Below, piece by piece: positions 1 through 10,350 of a stretch of 64,000 nt of DNA (position 1 is its first letter; each line of letters opens with the position of its first letter). Both the position numbers and the translations under genes were made by a program. The stretch comes from JAPOXR01 sp965221815. GTDB taxonomy: Bacteria > Pseudomonadota > Alphaproteobacteria > Rhodobacterales > Rhodobacteraceae. The notes under the pieces are model-generated. The model did not search any database. It saw only the letters and a program-made list of their open reading frames with translations, and had not been told where the DNA came from. The DNA lies in assembly GCA_965221815.1 (NCBI GenBank), contig OZ244915.1:310001-374000 (forward strand), read 5' to 3'.

Positions 1-1259
1 AGAACAACCGGGAGGACAATATCACAGGCGAGGGCGTCACAGAGTTCAATGGCATCGGCGACAGCGACATTGAGACTGCGGCGATCAGGTGTCTCCGGCA
101 TCCCAAGGTCACGGCCCAGTCCGGTCAGCAACTGCATCCATGAATTGCCGGGCGGCCTGATGGCCTCAAGCCAGGTCCGGGCGGCAAAATGGGCGGCCAG
201 CGGTTTGATCATGCCGGCATAGATTGTGGTGTAGGCGTTCCATTCTTCCGCCCCGTCGGGGACGGCATTGGCACCGGTGCCGGTGCGACCGGAACGGTCG
301 AGCCAGCGCACGGCATCTGCGGTGGACCATGCCCCTTCGAGGGCGACCCGTCGCTGGCGCACCACGCCGATCGCATCGGCGTCAGCGGCACCGACAAAAG
401 CTTCGGCGAGACGTCCCTGTTCAACCGCCGTGTGACGGATGCGCCCGAGCTTGCGCAGGCCACCCTTGCCGATCCCGGGAAACATCCCGATCAGATCGGC
501 ACCGAGCGGGCGGCGGTGATCGACGGTCTCGCGCAAAACGGCGTGATTGGCGATCATGCCGGCGAGACAGGGCCAGGCCCGGGCCGCCTGGCGGCGGTCA
601 TCCCCCTGGATCCCCGGTGCGGCATACCACAGATAGGTCGCCGTATCCTGACAGTCATCGGCCCCGAAGAGCGCCGCCGTCTCCTCGAGTCTGTATCCGT
701 CTTCCAGCAACGCCGCTTGGATGTTGCCGAGCCCGCCCTGCTGCCAGGCGGCGAGGAAATCGTCGGTCTCTTCCTCAAAGATCTGTTGCTGGAACATCTG
801 CGCATCATTGGTGATTACGGCCATGCCGGCGCTGCGCAACCGGTCAACCATGCCCGGTAGGACGGGGCCATTCGTCACCTCATTGCCGCTGCACGCCGTG
901 CGCAACTCTACCGGGGTCGGCGGTGCCAGTGGGTCGAACACAGCGATCGGATCGGGGGCGGTCGCTGCCGCGCCCTGTCCGGCCCGTCCCGGGAGCTGAA
1001 ATTGCTCTTCGGCATGGGCCACCACGGCATCCCTGAATTCCACCGAGGCGAAATGACGTGCTAACTCGGCATCGATCTCGGTATCCGCGGGCAGGGCCGA
1101 GATGCGTCGCGGCACCCAGAGACCGGCCTGGACGGCGATAAACGGTGCGCGGCGATCAAATTCCACGCACACCCCGCGGTGGCGCCCGTGTCCGGGACAG
1201 GGACGGATGATGAGCGTGGCGGTCCGGTCGTCCCCGCGCTGATACTGCCGGACAAACAT
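1..1259 (-). CDS. Unknown protein, 3' end beyond the window
   Basis: An open frame runs without a stop from an ATG at 1259 to the left edge, at least 419 codons. The start lies two bases after the stop of the helicase gene (1262-6751), so the two are probably translationally coupled. The protein starts MFVRQYQRGDDRT. Its basic, Gly-rich stretch GIGKGGLRKLGRIR (window position about 450-490) could be DNA-contacting, but this is a guess. I recognise no family. There is no signal peptide or obvious membrane segment in the visible part. Codon choice (G/C in third position) matches the neighbours. Its position in the helicase operon suggests it serves the same process. The plus-strand frames over this stretch are shadows. 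Confidence 0.75.
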   Translation of the reverse strand, partial: MFVRQYQRGDDRTATLIIRPCPGHGRHRGVCVEFDRRAPFIAVQAGLWVPRRISALPADTEIDAELARHFASVEFRDAVVAHAEEQFQLPGRAGQGAAATAPDPIAVFDPLAPPTPVELRTACSGNEVTNGPVLPGMVDRLRSAGMAVITNDAQMFQQQIFEEETDDFLAAWQQGGLGNIQAALLEDGYRLEETAALFGADDCQDTATYLWYAAPGIQGDDRRQAARAWPCLAGMIANHAVLRETVDHRRPLGADLIGMFPGIGKGGLRKLGRIRHTAVEQGRLAEAFVGAADADAIGVVRQRRVALEGAWSTADAVRWLDRSGRTGTGANAVPDGAEEWNAYTTIYAGMIKPLAAHFAARTWLEAIRPPGNSWMQLLTGLGRDLGMPETPDRRSLNVAVADAIELCDALACDIVLPVV

Positions 1260-1261
1260 CG

Positions 1262-4200
1262 TCAGGCGGCCAGATCCGGTGCGGTGTCCCGTTCGGCGGC
1301 GGGCGCACGATCAGGGCGGTTGATCTCGTGGCGCGCCCCGAGCGCGCTGGCCGCTGCCACCGCCAGTTCAGTGGCCCGATGTGCGGTGGCCGGATCATCG
1401 AAGATGACGCTGCGTTTCGGCAGATCGTCAGGGATGACCGCCGGGGCGATATCCGGCAGGTCCCGGCCCGCGGTCAGGTTCCACAATTCACGCCCCGGCA
1501 GCGTCCGCCAGAAGGTGGACGTGTCAGAGCGGAAGTCCGGAAGTTCCAGCAGCCAGCCGCTGATCGGACTGATGCCGAAACCCTGATCATCCTGGCGGGC
1601 CGCCCCGGCCGGCGGCAGGGCAGACAGGGTGATCGCACCATTGGACCAGGAGGACCGCAGCAAGGGGCGGTCCTGGTTTCCGGTCCGGGCGAGGGCCGCG
1701 ACGGGGGGAATTGTGGGTTCCAGGGCCGGATGCCAGTTGGCCTGACGTGCCGCATGTGCACGACACCCATGGTTTCCATACCAATTCCGCATGTCGCCGG
1801 GTGCAAGCAGCTGAACCATGGGGTGGGCATCAAGCAGCGCCGTGACGTAGCGCAGTCGTTCCTCGTCATGGCGATTCCCGATCCGAAACCGCCCCGTTGG
1901 GCACCCCCGGCTTTGGGCGGGATCGGCGGGCGTCGCACCATCCTGTCCGGGTCTGCGCTTTGGGGGCGGGGAGGGCAGTGTCTCTCCGGTGAGGGCCGCA
2001 TAGATTGCCGGGCCGGTATTCCGGTCCCAGAATTCTCGGCGGGAATCGCGCGACAGGGCCTTCCCGGTGATCTGGAGACTCCCGTTCTGGATGTGCAGTC
2101 TCAGCAGGAAGTCGGACCGCATCCGGTCAGGGTCCATCCGGCTGGCCCGTGTTTCCTGATAGGCGTGCGGGTTGTGCGGGATCAGTTCAGGGTTGGTCAG
2201 CACCGTCTTCGCGGCATCGTGCATCGACGCGGCGGTGATCCGGAAGGGTGTATTGGCCAGATCGAGGGCGGCGGGGTCGGTGTTGACAAAGGCACGGAAG
2301 GTCTCGCCGCGGCCATTGCGCTGGGTGACCAGATAGGGTTTCAGCGCACGTTCCCGGATATAGTGCGTGGCCTTGACCTGGCCGGCGGCGCGGGCCACGG
2401 AGAAGGGGGATCCCACGAGCAGCTGCACGGGTTGTTTTCCTTCGACCGACAGGGCGTCAAAAATCCGTGAAATCTCGGCCGGTGGCGGTCCGGCGCGGCC
2501 AAAATCGAAGTCCGGGCCGCCGGCACTTTTCCATTTATTGATCAGATCATGGGCCGTCACCGTCTCCAGCCCCTGCCGGCCGGGACAGGCCATTCTGAAG
2601 CGATGGCACATGGCCATGCTCGCCATTTCCGGCGGGGGTGCCCGGTAATCCACAATGACACCGACATGATCGTTGAAGGCCAGTTTCTGCCCGCCCGTGC
2701 AGTCATTCTCTGTCCACACCGATCCGATCCGTGCCTCCTGCAGCACGATCGGCAGACTCGGCCCGAGCGTACCCCCATCGCCGCCGCCTGCCCGCGCCGA
2801 CAGATCGGCGGCAATCCGCGCGGCCTGACAGGCCGGTGTGATCCCACTTCCTTCGGAGTCGCGCGCCGCCTCGAGCCGGGCGCGGTTTTCCGCAGCCATG
2901 TCATGGACATCGCCCCCGCGCAGACCCGGCGGGCGGTGCCAGTCGCCGGTCAGCAGACGAACCGGACGGTTCAGTGCGCTGCGCTGATCCTGTCGGTTGA
3001 TCATCAGCGAGTTGGGGTCCTCGATAAAATGGCTGGAGGCCGTGACCGTCACATCGCCGCGCAGTTTCTGCGTCTCAAGCGGGTTCCGCCCCTCCGAATT
3101 CAACTGTTCGATCATCTGCCCGTATTCAAAGTCCCAGAGTTCGCAGAATCGCCTGTTGTCGTCGGCATCAAGCAGCACCTGCGCGTTTGTGATCTGGCGG
3201 ACAAACTGCTCACCGGCCGCGGGAATGGCCAGGTTCGGTTCACCCATCCGCGCGCGGATGTCGGGCAGGGCTTCGAGAACGCGAATGGCCGCGGCGGCCC
3301 CGACCCGGTTGACGATATCAGGCACATCGCCGCGCAGGGACTCATGCTGGCGGTCCCCTTCATTGATGGCCCCGAGTCGGCGCAGCTTGGCATTGTGCAG
3401 CTGCTGCGCCCGCCGGTCGGGCGCGGTTCCCGTATCGACCACGGTGTGGCCGGGCGTGGCCATCTGGCCGAAGCGGCAGGTGCGCCCGCCGGCCTGGACA
3501 AATGTCAGGATATTGGTGGCAAAACCGTTCTGGATATATTCCCGCGGCCGCTGGTCTCTGAACTTGGCCGAGGCGTGATAGGAGGCTCCGGTTCCCCCGC
3601 TTTCCGGGGAAAAGACCAGGATGTCCGCCTCACCGTCATTGAATTTCCGGGCGGCGATCTGCTTGTGGTTGCCGGGTTTGTTCAGCCGCGTGATCCGCCC
3701 GTCCGCGGTGAGATGCAGACTGCGCCCGGTCAACTCCACCAGGGTCGGAACCCGCCCGGCGGAGTCGGGGTTGCGCTGCAGCGCGCGTTGCAAGGCATCG
3801 AAGGGCGAGACCGCCAGAGGGGGCATCGCCTCGATTGCCTCAACCACCTGGTTCCACGCCTGTGCCAGTGCCGGATGGTCGCCATCGCGCATTTCCGCGA
3901 GCAGGTCACGGCGGGCGGCACGCATCTCGCGGAGTTCACCTCCGCGCCCTCCCGCCACGAGGGGTGTCACGACCAACATCCGTGCGGCCACCTCAAGAAA
4001 ATAATCCCGGGCATCCAGCGGGCGCGGAGCAAAGGGTTCAGTCCCGGCGGCCCGCGCCGCGTCGGACCCGGCGACATACTGCGGCCCGATCCGGTGTTCC
4101 TCGCCCGGCGTCAGGCGGGTTTCCCCATTCAACAGGGCACTCAGATAGGATTCGTTGGTCCGGGTCATGGAGATCACCGGCTTGCGTCCCTTGCGCAGGT

Positions 4201-6751
4201 TGCGCTGGGCGATTCGCGCGGTCTGTCCGACCGTCATGCTGGCCATGGTCAGCGTGACGATCTGATCCAGTGTCATGCCGAGCCCGCTGACCATGTTGAT
4301 GCGTGCGGCGTTCGACCAGTGCCCGCCGCGCCCGGCCATCAGGGCGTCACCCCGGGTGTTGATGAGTTGCTTGACCGTCAGCAGATGCCCCGCCACCGTG
4401 CGCAGGGATGCCATCACGGTCTCGTAAGTGTCACGCTCGTTGTCGGTCGGGGACCCGACCGTGTGAATAATCTCTCCCGAGTCATGCTGGCGACGCAGCA
4501 TCACACCATCCTCAATCAGCGAAGCGCAAAAGGATTCAAGCTCGGATTCATCCGATTGGGCGAGGGTCTTCGTGATCCCGGCGAAATCCTCGGGCGGCAT
4601 CTCAACCGGAAACGCACGGCGATAGAGATCCACATTCGCTCCGTCGCGCAGGGCCGTCGCCGAGACAAACAGGACACGTCCGGCACCGGCGACCGCCGCA
4701 CGGATATTATGGCCGGTCGTGCTCTGGCGGTTGAGTGCGGTATGGGCCTCATCAAGGACCAGCATCGTCTGGGGGTCGGCACAGACAGTCCGCAGCCAGT
4801 CACCGGGCGCGCGCTGGTTGTCGGTCTTCTCCTCGTCATCGAACCGCGCCTGCGCAAAACTGCTGTAGGTACTGATCACGAAACGCCGCCCCTCCGGAAA
4901 GGCGTTGGTGGCGAAGATCTCACGGCGCTGGCGCACACCCGCCGCACCGTCCGCGATCTCCTCCGGGGGTCTGACATCACTGGCCATGACCAGCGGCCGG
5001 CCGGCTGAGTCCAGGATTTTCGTATCGACCATGTCACGCAGCACACCATCGACGGCCACGGCCTTGTCAACGGTCAGGTAGATCACCTTGTGGGCGGGAC
5101 TGTCATTGAGCCAGGCCCGGGCGCAGCCCATCGCCGTGCGTCCCTTGCCGGTTCCGGTCTGGTCGGCGATGATGAAGGCGCGTCCCTGGTCGTGATGGGC
5201 CGCCTCGGCGAGGGCAATCGCATCGACCTGTTCGGATGACCAGCCGCGATCATCCGCATCCACGACCAGCTCCTCCGCGGTGATTCCCATGCGGGCGGCG
5301 ACGTAGGAATCCACCGGACCGTGCCGGGCGACAAAACCGCGCATCGCGGCGCGGGCTTCCGCGGCCTGGGCGCGCGGGATCTTGAGTTGCGCCACGCTCA
5401 CATGAGAGGCGGCGCGGTAATCCGTGAGTTTTGACAACTGGTCCCGCTGGTCGGCGATGCCGGCGCGGCCATGCTCCGTCGCATAGACCCAGTGGTTCAG
5501 ATTTTCGCGGAATGTCTCGACCTCGAGACGCATGGCGACGCCGGTGGCCTCATCGAGCGGCTCCTCCCGGTATTGCCCGAATGACAGGAATGTCATCGGG
5601 CTGTCCGCCAGTGTGTTGGCTTCAAAGAGGGACGCGGCCTCGATTCCGCGTTCCTTCGCGATCGTGCGCCAGGCCTCCAGAATGGGAGCGTCTTCGGGGC
5701 GGCGCGTGTCGGCGGCGATCAGGGTGACCACGCGCCCTTCGCGGCGGGTGCATTCCTCCCGGATGCAGCGGGCGGCGGGTGCGGGTTCCAGCCCGCGCAG
5801 ATCCAGGACCGCATGGGATGTCTCGTCTCCGCCGAAAAACTGCCCCCAGCCACGTTCCGGATGGCCTGCAGGGCAGACGAGCTGGGCATTGGCCAGCGGC
5901 CCGACGACGGCGGCCAGTGCCGCCATCGCATCGGGGGGCGGGGTCTCAGGGCCGCCATTGGCAAGCGAGGGAATGGCGGCGATCAACCGCCGCGCCGCGT
6001 TGCTGAGCGACCGGTTGCCCCGGCGTGCCGGTTCCATCAGGGCCAGCAGGATCTCCTGTTCGAGGACGTCCTGTGCCCGTTCCGGATCGTCTGTCCACGG
6101 TTCCAGGCCGCGATGACCGGGCGCGACCAGGGATACGGCCATCCGTGTCATGTCTTCAGGCGACAGACGCAGGCCGTTGGTGCTGACCTCATCGGTGATT
6201 CGCTGCGCCAGCGGTCGCAGCTGGGCGGCATCCCGGATCCGCAGCGCATGGTCGAGCTCGCCGGCCAGCAGCAAGCGTTCGGAGCCGACCCAGGAGGTCT
6301 CCTCCGTCAGACCGGGGATGGCGCGCCAGCGATCCGGCCCGGATTCCCGGACCTCAAGCCCGTTGCGATTGATCCCGATTGTGACGGCATCCTGTGGGCA
6401 TTCCGGCACAAAGTAGCGGCGGGTGATTTCCCCCTGGCTGAGATCAACCGATGACGCCCCCTGCCGGGCCAGCCAGTTGAGGACACGCGGCGGAAAGATG
6501 TTCGCTGCGGTTCCCGCAGCCGAATCGACGGCACTCCACAGGACCCACTGCGGGGTTCCTGCACCGTCCAGACCCGGTGTGAGAACCCGGTTGTCCACGC
6601 CGCGGGGCTGCCGCCATCCGGCTCCGAACAGATCAGGATCGCGGCGCCCGTGCGGGATCCGCAGGATGAAGCGGCGGGCACCGGTGCCGCGGTCGTGTGT
6701 ATAGTGCATGCGCACGGTGCCGCGGGGCGGAAAGGAAAACCACTTGCCCAT
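1262..6751 (-). CDS. Strawberry-notch-like SF2 helicase, 1829 aa
   Basis: A very large superfamily 2 ATPase of the strawberry-notch type, a family often carried on alphaproteobacterial plasmids and phages. Visible motifs are Walker A DQTGTGKGRTA at about residue 530, the DEAH box VLDEAHTAL at about 665, motif III VSATAL, and a C-terminal helicase block (VFSPESGGTGAS, then the arginine-rich QAGGRTCRFGQ at about 1080). Roughly 500 residues before the helicase and 700 after it are not recognised. No N-terminal methyltransferase domain, sometimes fused to this family, is seen. The role is probably ATP-driven DNA remodelling in plasmid maintenance or transfer. The upstream ankyrin gene ends 3 bases before this start and the next gene begins 2 bases after its stop, so the three form an operon. 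An 819-codon plus-strand frame over it is a shadow. Confidence 0.88.
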   Translation of the reverse strand: MGKWFSFPPRGTVRMHYTHDRGTGARRFILRIPHGRRDPDLFGAGWRQPRGVDNRVLTPGLDGAGTPQWVLWSAVDSAAGTAANIFPPRVLNWLARQGASSVDLSQGEITRRYFVPECPQDAVTIGINRNGLEVRESGPDRWRAIPGLTEETSWVGSERLLLAGELDHALRIRDAAQLRPLAQRITDEVSTNGLRLSPEDMTRMAVSLVAPGHRGLEPWTDDPERAQDVLEQEILLALMEPARRGNRSLSNAARRLIAAIPSLANGGPETPPPDAMAALAAVVGPLANAQLVCPAGHPERGWGQFFGGDETSHAVLDLRGLEPAPAARCIREECTRREGRVVTLIAADTRRPEDAPILEAWRTIAKERGIEAASLFEANTLADSPMTFLSFGQYREEPLDEATGVAMRLEVETFRENLNHWVYATEHGRAGIADQRDQLSKLTDYRAASHVSVAQLKIPRAQAAEARAAMRGFVARHGPVDSYVAARMGITAEELVVDADDRGWSSEQVDAIALAEAAHHDQGRAFIIADQTGTGKGRTAMGCARAWLNDSPAHKVIYLTVDKAVAVDGVLRDMVDTKILDSAGRPLVMASDVRPPEEIADGAAGVRQRREIFATNAFPEGRRFVISTYSSFAQARFDDEEKTDNQRAPGDWLRTVCADPQTMLVLDEAHTALNRQSTTGHNIRAAVAGAGRVLFVSATALRDGANVDLYRRAFPVEMPPEDFAGITKTLAQSDESELESFCASLIEDGVMLRRQHDSGEIIHTVGSPTDNERDTYETVMASLRTVAGHLLTVKQLINTRGDALMAGRGGHWSNAARINMVSGLGMTLDQIVTLTMASMTVGQTARIAQRNLRKGRKPVISMTRTNESYLSALLNGETRLTPGEEHRIGPQYVAGSDAARAAGTEPFAPRPLDARDYFLEVAARMLVVTPLVAGGRGGELREMRAARRDLLAEMRDGDHPALAQAWNQVVEAIEAMPPLAVSPFDALQRALQRNPDSAGRVPTLVELTGRSLHLTADGRITRLNKPGNHKQIAARKFNDGEADILVFSPESGGTGASYHASAKFRDQRPREYIQNGFATNILTFVQAGGRTCRFGQMATPGHTVVDTGTAPDRRAQQLHNAKLRRLGAINEGDRQHESLRGDVPDIVNRVGAAAAIRVLEALPDIRARMGEPNLAIPAAGEQFVRQITNAQVLLDADDNRRFCELWDFEYGQMIEQLNSEGRNPLETQKLRGDVTVTASSHFIEDPNSLMINRQDQRSALNRPVRLLTGDWHRPPGLRGGDVHDMAAENRARLEAARDSEGSGITPACQAARIAADLSARAGGGDGGTLGPSLPIVLQEARIGSVWTENDCTGGQKLAFNDHVGVIVDYRAPPPEMASMAMCHRFRMACPGRQGLETVTAHDLINKWKSAGGPDFDFGRAGPPPAEISRIFDALSVEGKQPVQLLVGSPFSVARAAGQVKATHYIRERALKPYLVTQRNGRGETFRAFVNTDPAALDLANTPFRITAASMHDAAKTVLTNPELIPHNPHAYQETRASRMDPDRMRSDFLLRLHIQNGSLQITGKALSRDSRREFWDRNTGPAIYAALTGETLPSPPPKRRPGQDGATPADPAQSRGCPTGRFRIGNRHDEERLRYVTALLDAHPMVQLLAPGDMRNWYGNHGCRAHAARQANWHPALEPTIPPVAALARTGNQDRPLLRSSWSNGAITLSALPPAGAARQDDQGFGISPISGWLLELPDFRSDTSTFWRTLPGRELWNLTAGRDLPDIAPAVIPDDLPKRSVIFDDPATAHRATELAVAAASALGARHEINRPDRAPAAERDTAPDLAA

Positions 6752-6754
6752 TGA

Positions 6755-8641
6755 TCAGGGGCCGGGTTCCGCCGCGGGCGCATCCCGCTGCAGATCGGGC
6801 GGAACCACGATCTCGGACGGGGTGAGGGCGGCCTGAAGACGGGCGGTGAGGTGTGCAATCTCGTCCACGCTGGGAATCTGGCGGGGAGTGATCATGGGCA
6901 CCGGGTGCTGGCCATCATCGATCTCGAACAGGTTGCGCCGGTCCTCGGTGGGCCAGCAATAGATCGCGGTGCCCGCATGGTCGGAGACGACAAGCGCATC
7001 CGTGCCACCCGCGCCGCCGAGGCGCCAGAGCGCGATCTCATCGGGCAGGTAGCTCCCGCCCATCGCCTGCCCCAGCCGTGCGGTGACCGCGTTGATCCAC
7101 GGATTGTGGGTCGTTTCGACCGGCCCGTCCCCCTCAAGATCGAGCTGTTCCGCCTTGTCCTGCAAGGCCGTGATGATCTCCGCGTGGCGGTTCGGACCGG
7201 GAAAACGCGCCACCGTGAACTCTTCGGGCGGGGTGCGGGTCAGCGGTTCAAAGACCATCCGGACCAGGTTGTCATTGATGCGTGCGATCTCGTCTCCGGC
7301 GGCGGCCGCGGCCAGGACTCCGGCGCGGAAATAGGCCCCGGACCCGAAGGCGGCGGGGATGTCATCGCGGGGCTGGACCCCGATCCCGTCGGCGACCCAG
7401 ACCGCCACATCGTCGCCCGTCAGGGTCCCGCGGTCCGGGGCGTGACCGGGCAGCATGCGCAGCTGGCGTTCCAGACTGTCTTTCAGGGCGAACCGCATCA
7501 GGTCGTCATAGGTGATATTGGGCGGCAGTTCGCAGGGGCCGATCTCCTCGGAAATGACCCGGGTCAGGGACACCGTGGCGATCGCCGGATCAATCCCCGC
7601 CTTCACCACCGATCCCTCATGTTTCTGGAGATGCTCCTGGATGCAATCATGCAGGCGGGTGACCTCCACACACCATGGCAACAGCTCCTGCTTGAGAGGT
7701 GTCGGGATATCAGGATCCGCGAGAATCGTGCGCATGGTGCACCAGCCCTCGGTGGAGAAGGGAGAACAGTAACCCGTCTCATCGGGCACCTGTCCCGCCG
7801 CCGTGCGTTGGGGATACGCGATCATCACCAGGCCATCCGCGCCGTTCATGAGCGCGCTGATCGGCTTCTCTGAATCGGTGCCGATGCCGTAGAGAACGGT
7901 TGCGCCCGGCGGACCCCCGTCCTCACCCCGGGGGCGCAGTACAAAACTCTCTTGCGGCGCATCCCAGCGCATTTCGACGGGCGTGACAATCTCGTCACCC
8001 GTCTCAGGGTTGAACCGCACCTGGACCGCCTCCAGCCAGTCCTCCGGCGCATCCTGTGCGTTCTCTGTTTGGATCGCCTCCGGGTCCTCAGTTCCAGCCA
8101 CGGCTTCGACCAGCGCGTCGAACGCCTCCAGGGCCTCGGTCCCGCGGTCCCTCGCGATCTCGCGCGCCGTGCGGCCCCCCGAATCTTGTGCCGCGAGATC
8201 GGCCCCGGCGTCGATCAGCGCGGTGATTGTCCCGGTGTTCCCCACGGCCACCGCCCAGTGCAGCAGTGTGTCGCCATCCGCGTCACGGCCATTCACATCC
8301 AGATCGGGATTGTCGGCGAAGATTTCCCGGATTTCCTCAGCCGTGCCGTCCTGTGCCGCAAGACACAGCGCATGCGGCGCCGCCGGACGCCCCGCCTCGA
8401 GTGTCCGGTCAATGGCGAGCGTGTTGAAAAACGCCGCGGCCTCGGAAAAGCGGGTGAAGAGATGTTGGGTCTGGTGGTTGTCCCAGTCGAAAATCTCCGT
8501 CTCCGCCACATTCTCGTCATACTGACGCACGGTCCAGAGATCATACGTCTCCGGACAGGACAGGTGGACTGTCCCACCGGCTTCCGTGCGCCCGGTATAC
8601 CGGGCCAGCCTGTTCGGTTCCGCTGCCATGGTCTGTTCCAC
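6755..8641 (-). CDS. Ankyrin-repeat protein, cytoplasmic, 628 aa
   Basis: The N-terminal third contains two to three ankyrin repeats (DGDTLLHWAVAVGNTGTI, then LIDAGADLAAQDSGGRT) at about residues 90-170. The remaining 450 residues match no family I know. There is no signal peptide, so a cytoplasmic protein-protein interaction role is likely. It is first in the operon with the strawberry-notch helicase (3-bp gap), which suggests it is an adaptor or regulator of that enzyme; this is inference. The start is ambiguous: a GTG at 8641 is used here, and an ATG at 8629 is equally possible. It is transcribed divergently from the gene at 8866, with the shared promoter region at 8642-8865. Confidence 0.8.
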   Translation of the reverse strand: MEQTMAAEPNRLARYTGRTEAGGTVHLSCPETYDLWTVRQYDENVAETEIFDWDNHQTQHLFTRFSEAAAFFNTLAIDRTLEAGRPAAPHALCLAAQDGTAEEIREIFADNPDLDVNGRDADGDTLLHWAVAVGNTGTITALIDAGADLAAQDSGGRTAREIARDRGTEALEAFDALVEAVAGTEDPEAIQTENAQDAPEDWLEAVQVRFNPETGDEIVTPVEMRWDAPQESFVLRPRGEDGGPPGATVLYGIGTDSEKPISALMNGADGLVMIAYPQRTAAGQVPDETGYCSPFSTEGWCTMRTILADPDIPTPLKQELLPWCVEVTRLHDCIQEHLQKHEGSVVKAGIDPAIATVSLTRVISEEIGPCELPPNITYDDLMRFALKDSLERQLRMLPGHAPDRGTLTGDDVAVWVADGIGVQPRDDIPAAFGSGAYFRAGVLAAAAAGDEIARINDNLVRMVFEPLTRTPPEEFTVARFPGPNRHAEIITALQDKAEQLDLEGDGPVETTHNPWINAVTARLGQAMGGSYLPDEIALWRLGGAGGTDALVVSDHAGTAIYCWPTEDRRNLFEIDDGQHPVPMITPRQIPSVDEIAHLTARLQAALTPSEIVVPPDLQRDAPAAEPGP

Positions 8642-8865
8642 ATCCTTGTTGTCTGATGGACAGGATGGGGATGACCCTTAAACAGGGGTCCGTCGGTTGA
8701 CACCCGCGAAAGCGAATCACCTGTTGACCTGCCCGGAACCCCGTCAGGAGTCGCATCTCCGGGCGATTTCGTGTTAAAATTGCTTCAGGGTCAAAATGGC
8801 CAAAACGACAAAAATTGACCGGTTCACCCCGGTCAGTCAGGACAATCAGGAAAAAGGACTGTGCG

Positions 8866-10278
8866 ATGGACATCCCGAATGATCCTGCGCCCAGCGCGCG
8901 GGCGATCCAGAGGCTGGACGTGGCCGACACTCCGGAAGATGCCCGACAGCGGCTGATCGACACGGTGTTGGCGGTCATGCAGGGTCTGCCCCAGGTCGTG
9001 GCGGGGCAGGTGGACAGACAGACCTGCGCGGACTGGGCGCGGGATCTCTGTGACCATGTCCTGTGCCGCGTGACGGGAGAATCCTGGGATGCGGACCAGG
9101 TTCCCGCCGGGATCGACGTGACAGAGTGGGATCTGGTCCGGCGGATGATCGGCATCGAGATCGACAATATGCGCTTCTTCCGGGCCGATGAAATCGGGAT
9201 CATCGCCGCCGCGGTCGCAGGTCGGGGCGTGGAGAAAGTGAACCCGGCTGATATCGTTGCCCGCAAACTCTGTCAGCGCATCCCGGAAATCCGGACACGC
9301 CGCGGCTGGTCCGCCATGATGGCCCGCATGGTGGCATCGCAAGGTTTCACCGGCCCCCGCCCGTTCTGTCAGTCGGCCGGGTGGGAGAGACATGAACCGA
9401 CCCGGCAGATCCTGCGTCAGGCGTTTCCCGCGCAGGACAATCCCTGGATGCCGCATGTCTATACCCTCCCACCCGCGGCGCGCAGCGCCGGGCTGGTGCT
9501 GGCCGAATTCCTGCTGCCCTCGGCGGACAAACGCGCCCGCATGGCCGCCGTGGCCGCGCCCGAGATCGAGAGGGAATATGGCTACCGCGCCCAGTGTCTG
9601 GAACAGGTGCGCCATGTGGTGGAGGTGACCCGTCACGGCGACATGAAGACCTGGCCGGTGGAATGCGGTCTGGCGATCCGCCTTGACGATCGCTGGGCCT
9701 GGAGGCGGATCCGTTACAACCCCGATGAGGCCGCGGCGAATTTCCGTTTGGTCGCGGCCTACTGGGAGACACATGTCCTCAAGGGGGAGGCACCGCCCCG
9801 GCGAAAAACCGAACAACGGACCGACATCAGCGAAGAGGCGCAGAATCTGCTGCGTTTTGCCGATACGGCCCATCATGTTGCCACGGCCGCGGCGACCATC
9901 CGTGACACCCGCCGGGCCCGATTCGAGACGCAGTTTCGCAACGAGATCCATGTGCCGGATGATACGCGTCACAGTTATGACCAGGACGGGCTGACGGTCA
10001 CATTCAAGCCGGTGAATTACCGCCTCGACGGCCTGAAGACGATTCTGCGGGATGAGGGCATCCCCATCCCTCAAGGTGAGGGCGAGACGCTGAAGACAGC
10101 GATGCTGGAATTACTCACTCAACAGGGGCATTCCGCGGAAGCGGCCGCCAGCCGTTCTGTCGAATACCGGACAGATGACCAGAATCCGCATGTGCAGCGC
10201 CTGATCCAGGCGGCCACAAAGGAAGCCGAGACGGCGACGGGCCGCCTGGATATGGAAATGTTCGAGATCCTGCAGTGA
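8866..10278 (+). CDS. Unknown protein, 470 aa
   Basis: The start ATG at 8866 is chosen because AAGGA lies about 9 bases upstream; an in-frame start at 8815 has no such site. The protein is soluble, with no membrane segment, rich in Arg and Glu. The last 150 residues are helical and charged, with the segments RRKTEQRTDISEE and RFETQFRNEIHVP. I do not recognise a family; a replication or partition role is possible from size and position next to a divergent promoter but is not shown. A 413-codon frame on the minus strand overlaps it, but codon bias and the ribosome site favour the plus strand. Confidence 0.7.
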   Translation: MDIPNDPAPSARAIQRLDVADTPEDARQRLIDTVLAVMQGLPQVVAGQVDRQTCADWARDLCDHVLCRVTGESWDADQVPAGIDVTEWDLVRRMIGIEIDNMRFFRADEIGIIAAAVAGRGVEKVNPADIVARKLCQRIPEIRTRRGWSAMMARMVASQGFTGPRPFCQSAGWERHEPTRQILRQAFPAQDNPWMPHVYTLPPAARSAGLVLAEFLLPSADKRARMAAVAAPEIEREYGYRAQCLEQVRHVVEVTRHGDMKTWPVECGLAIRLDDRWAWRRIRYNPDEAAANFRLVAAYWETHVLKGEAPPRRKTEQRTDISEEAQNLLRFADTAHHVATAAATIRDTRRARFETQFRNEIHVPDDTRHSYDQDGLTVTFKPVNYRLDGLKTILRDEGIPIPQGEGETLKTAMLELLTQQGHSAEAAASRSVEYRTDDQNPHVQRLIQAATKEAETATGRLDMEMFEILQ

Positions 10279-10350
10279 GGGTCCACACCGAGCAGACCCC
10301 AACGCAACTGGACAGCCCCGCCTTCGCGCGGAGATCGGATTGAGATCATC

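Noticed and set aside
2549..5008. 819-codon plus-strand frame
   Set aside because: It lies opposite the strawberry-notch helicase, has no motifs and is Arg/Gly-rich as expected for an antisense frame in GC-rich DNA.
8833..10074. 413-codon minus-strand frame
   Set aside because: The plus-strand gene has a ribosome site and better codon bias; the minus frame has no recognisable domains.
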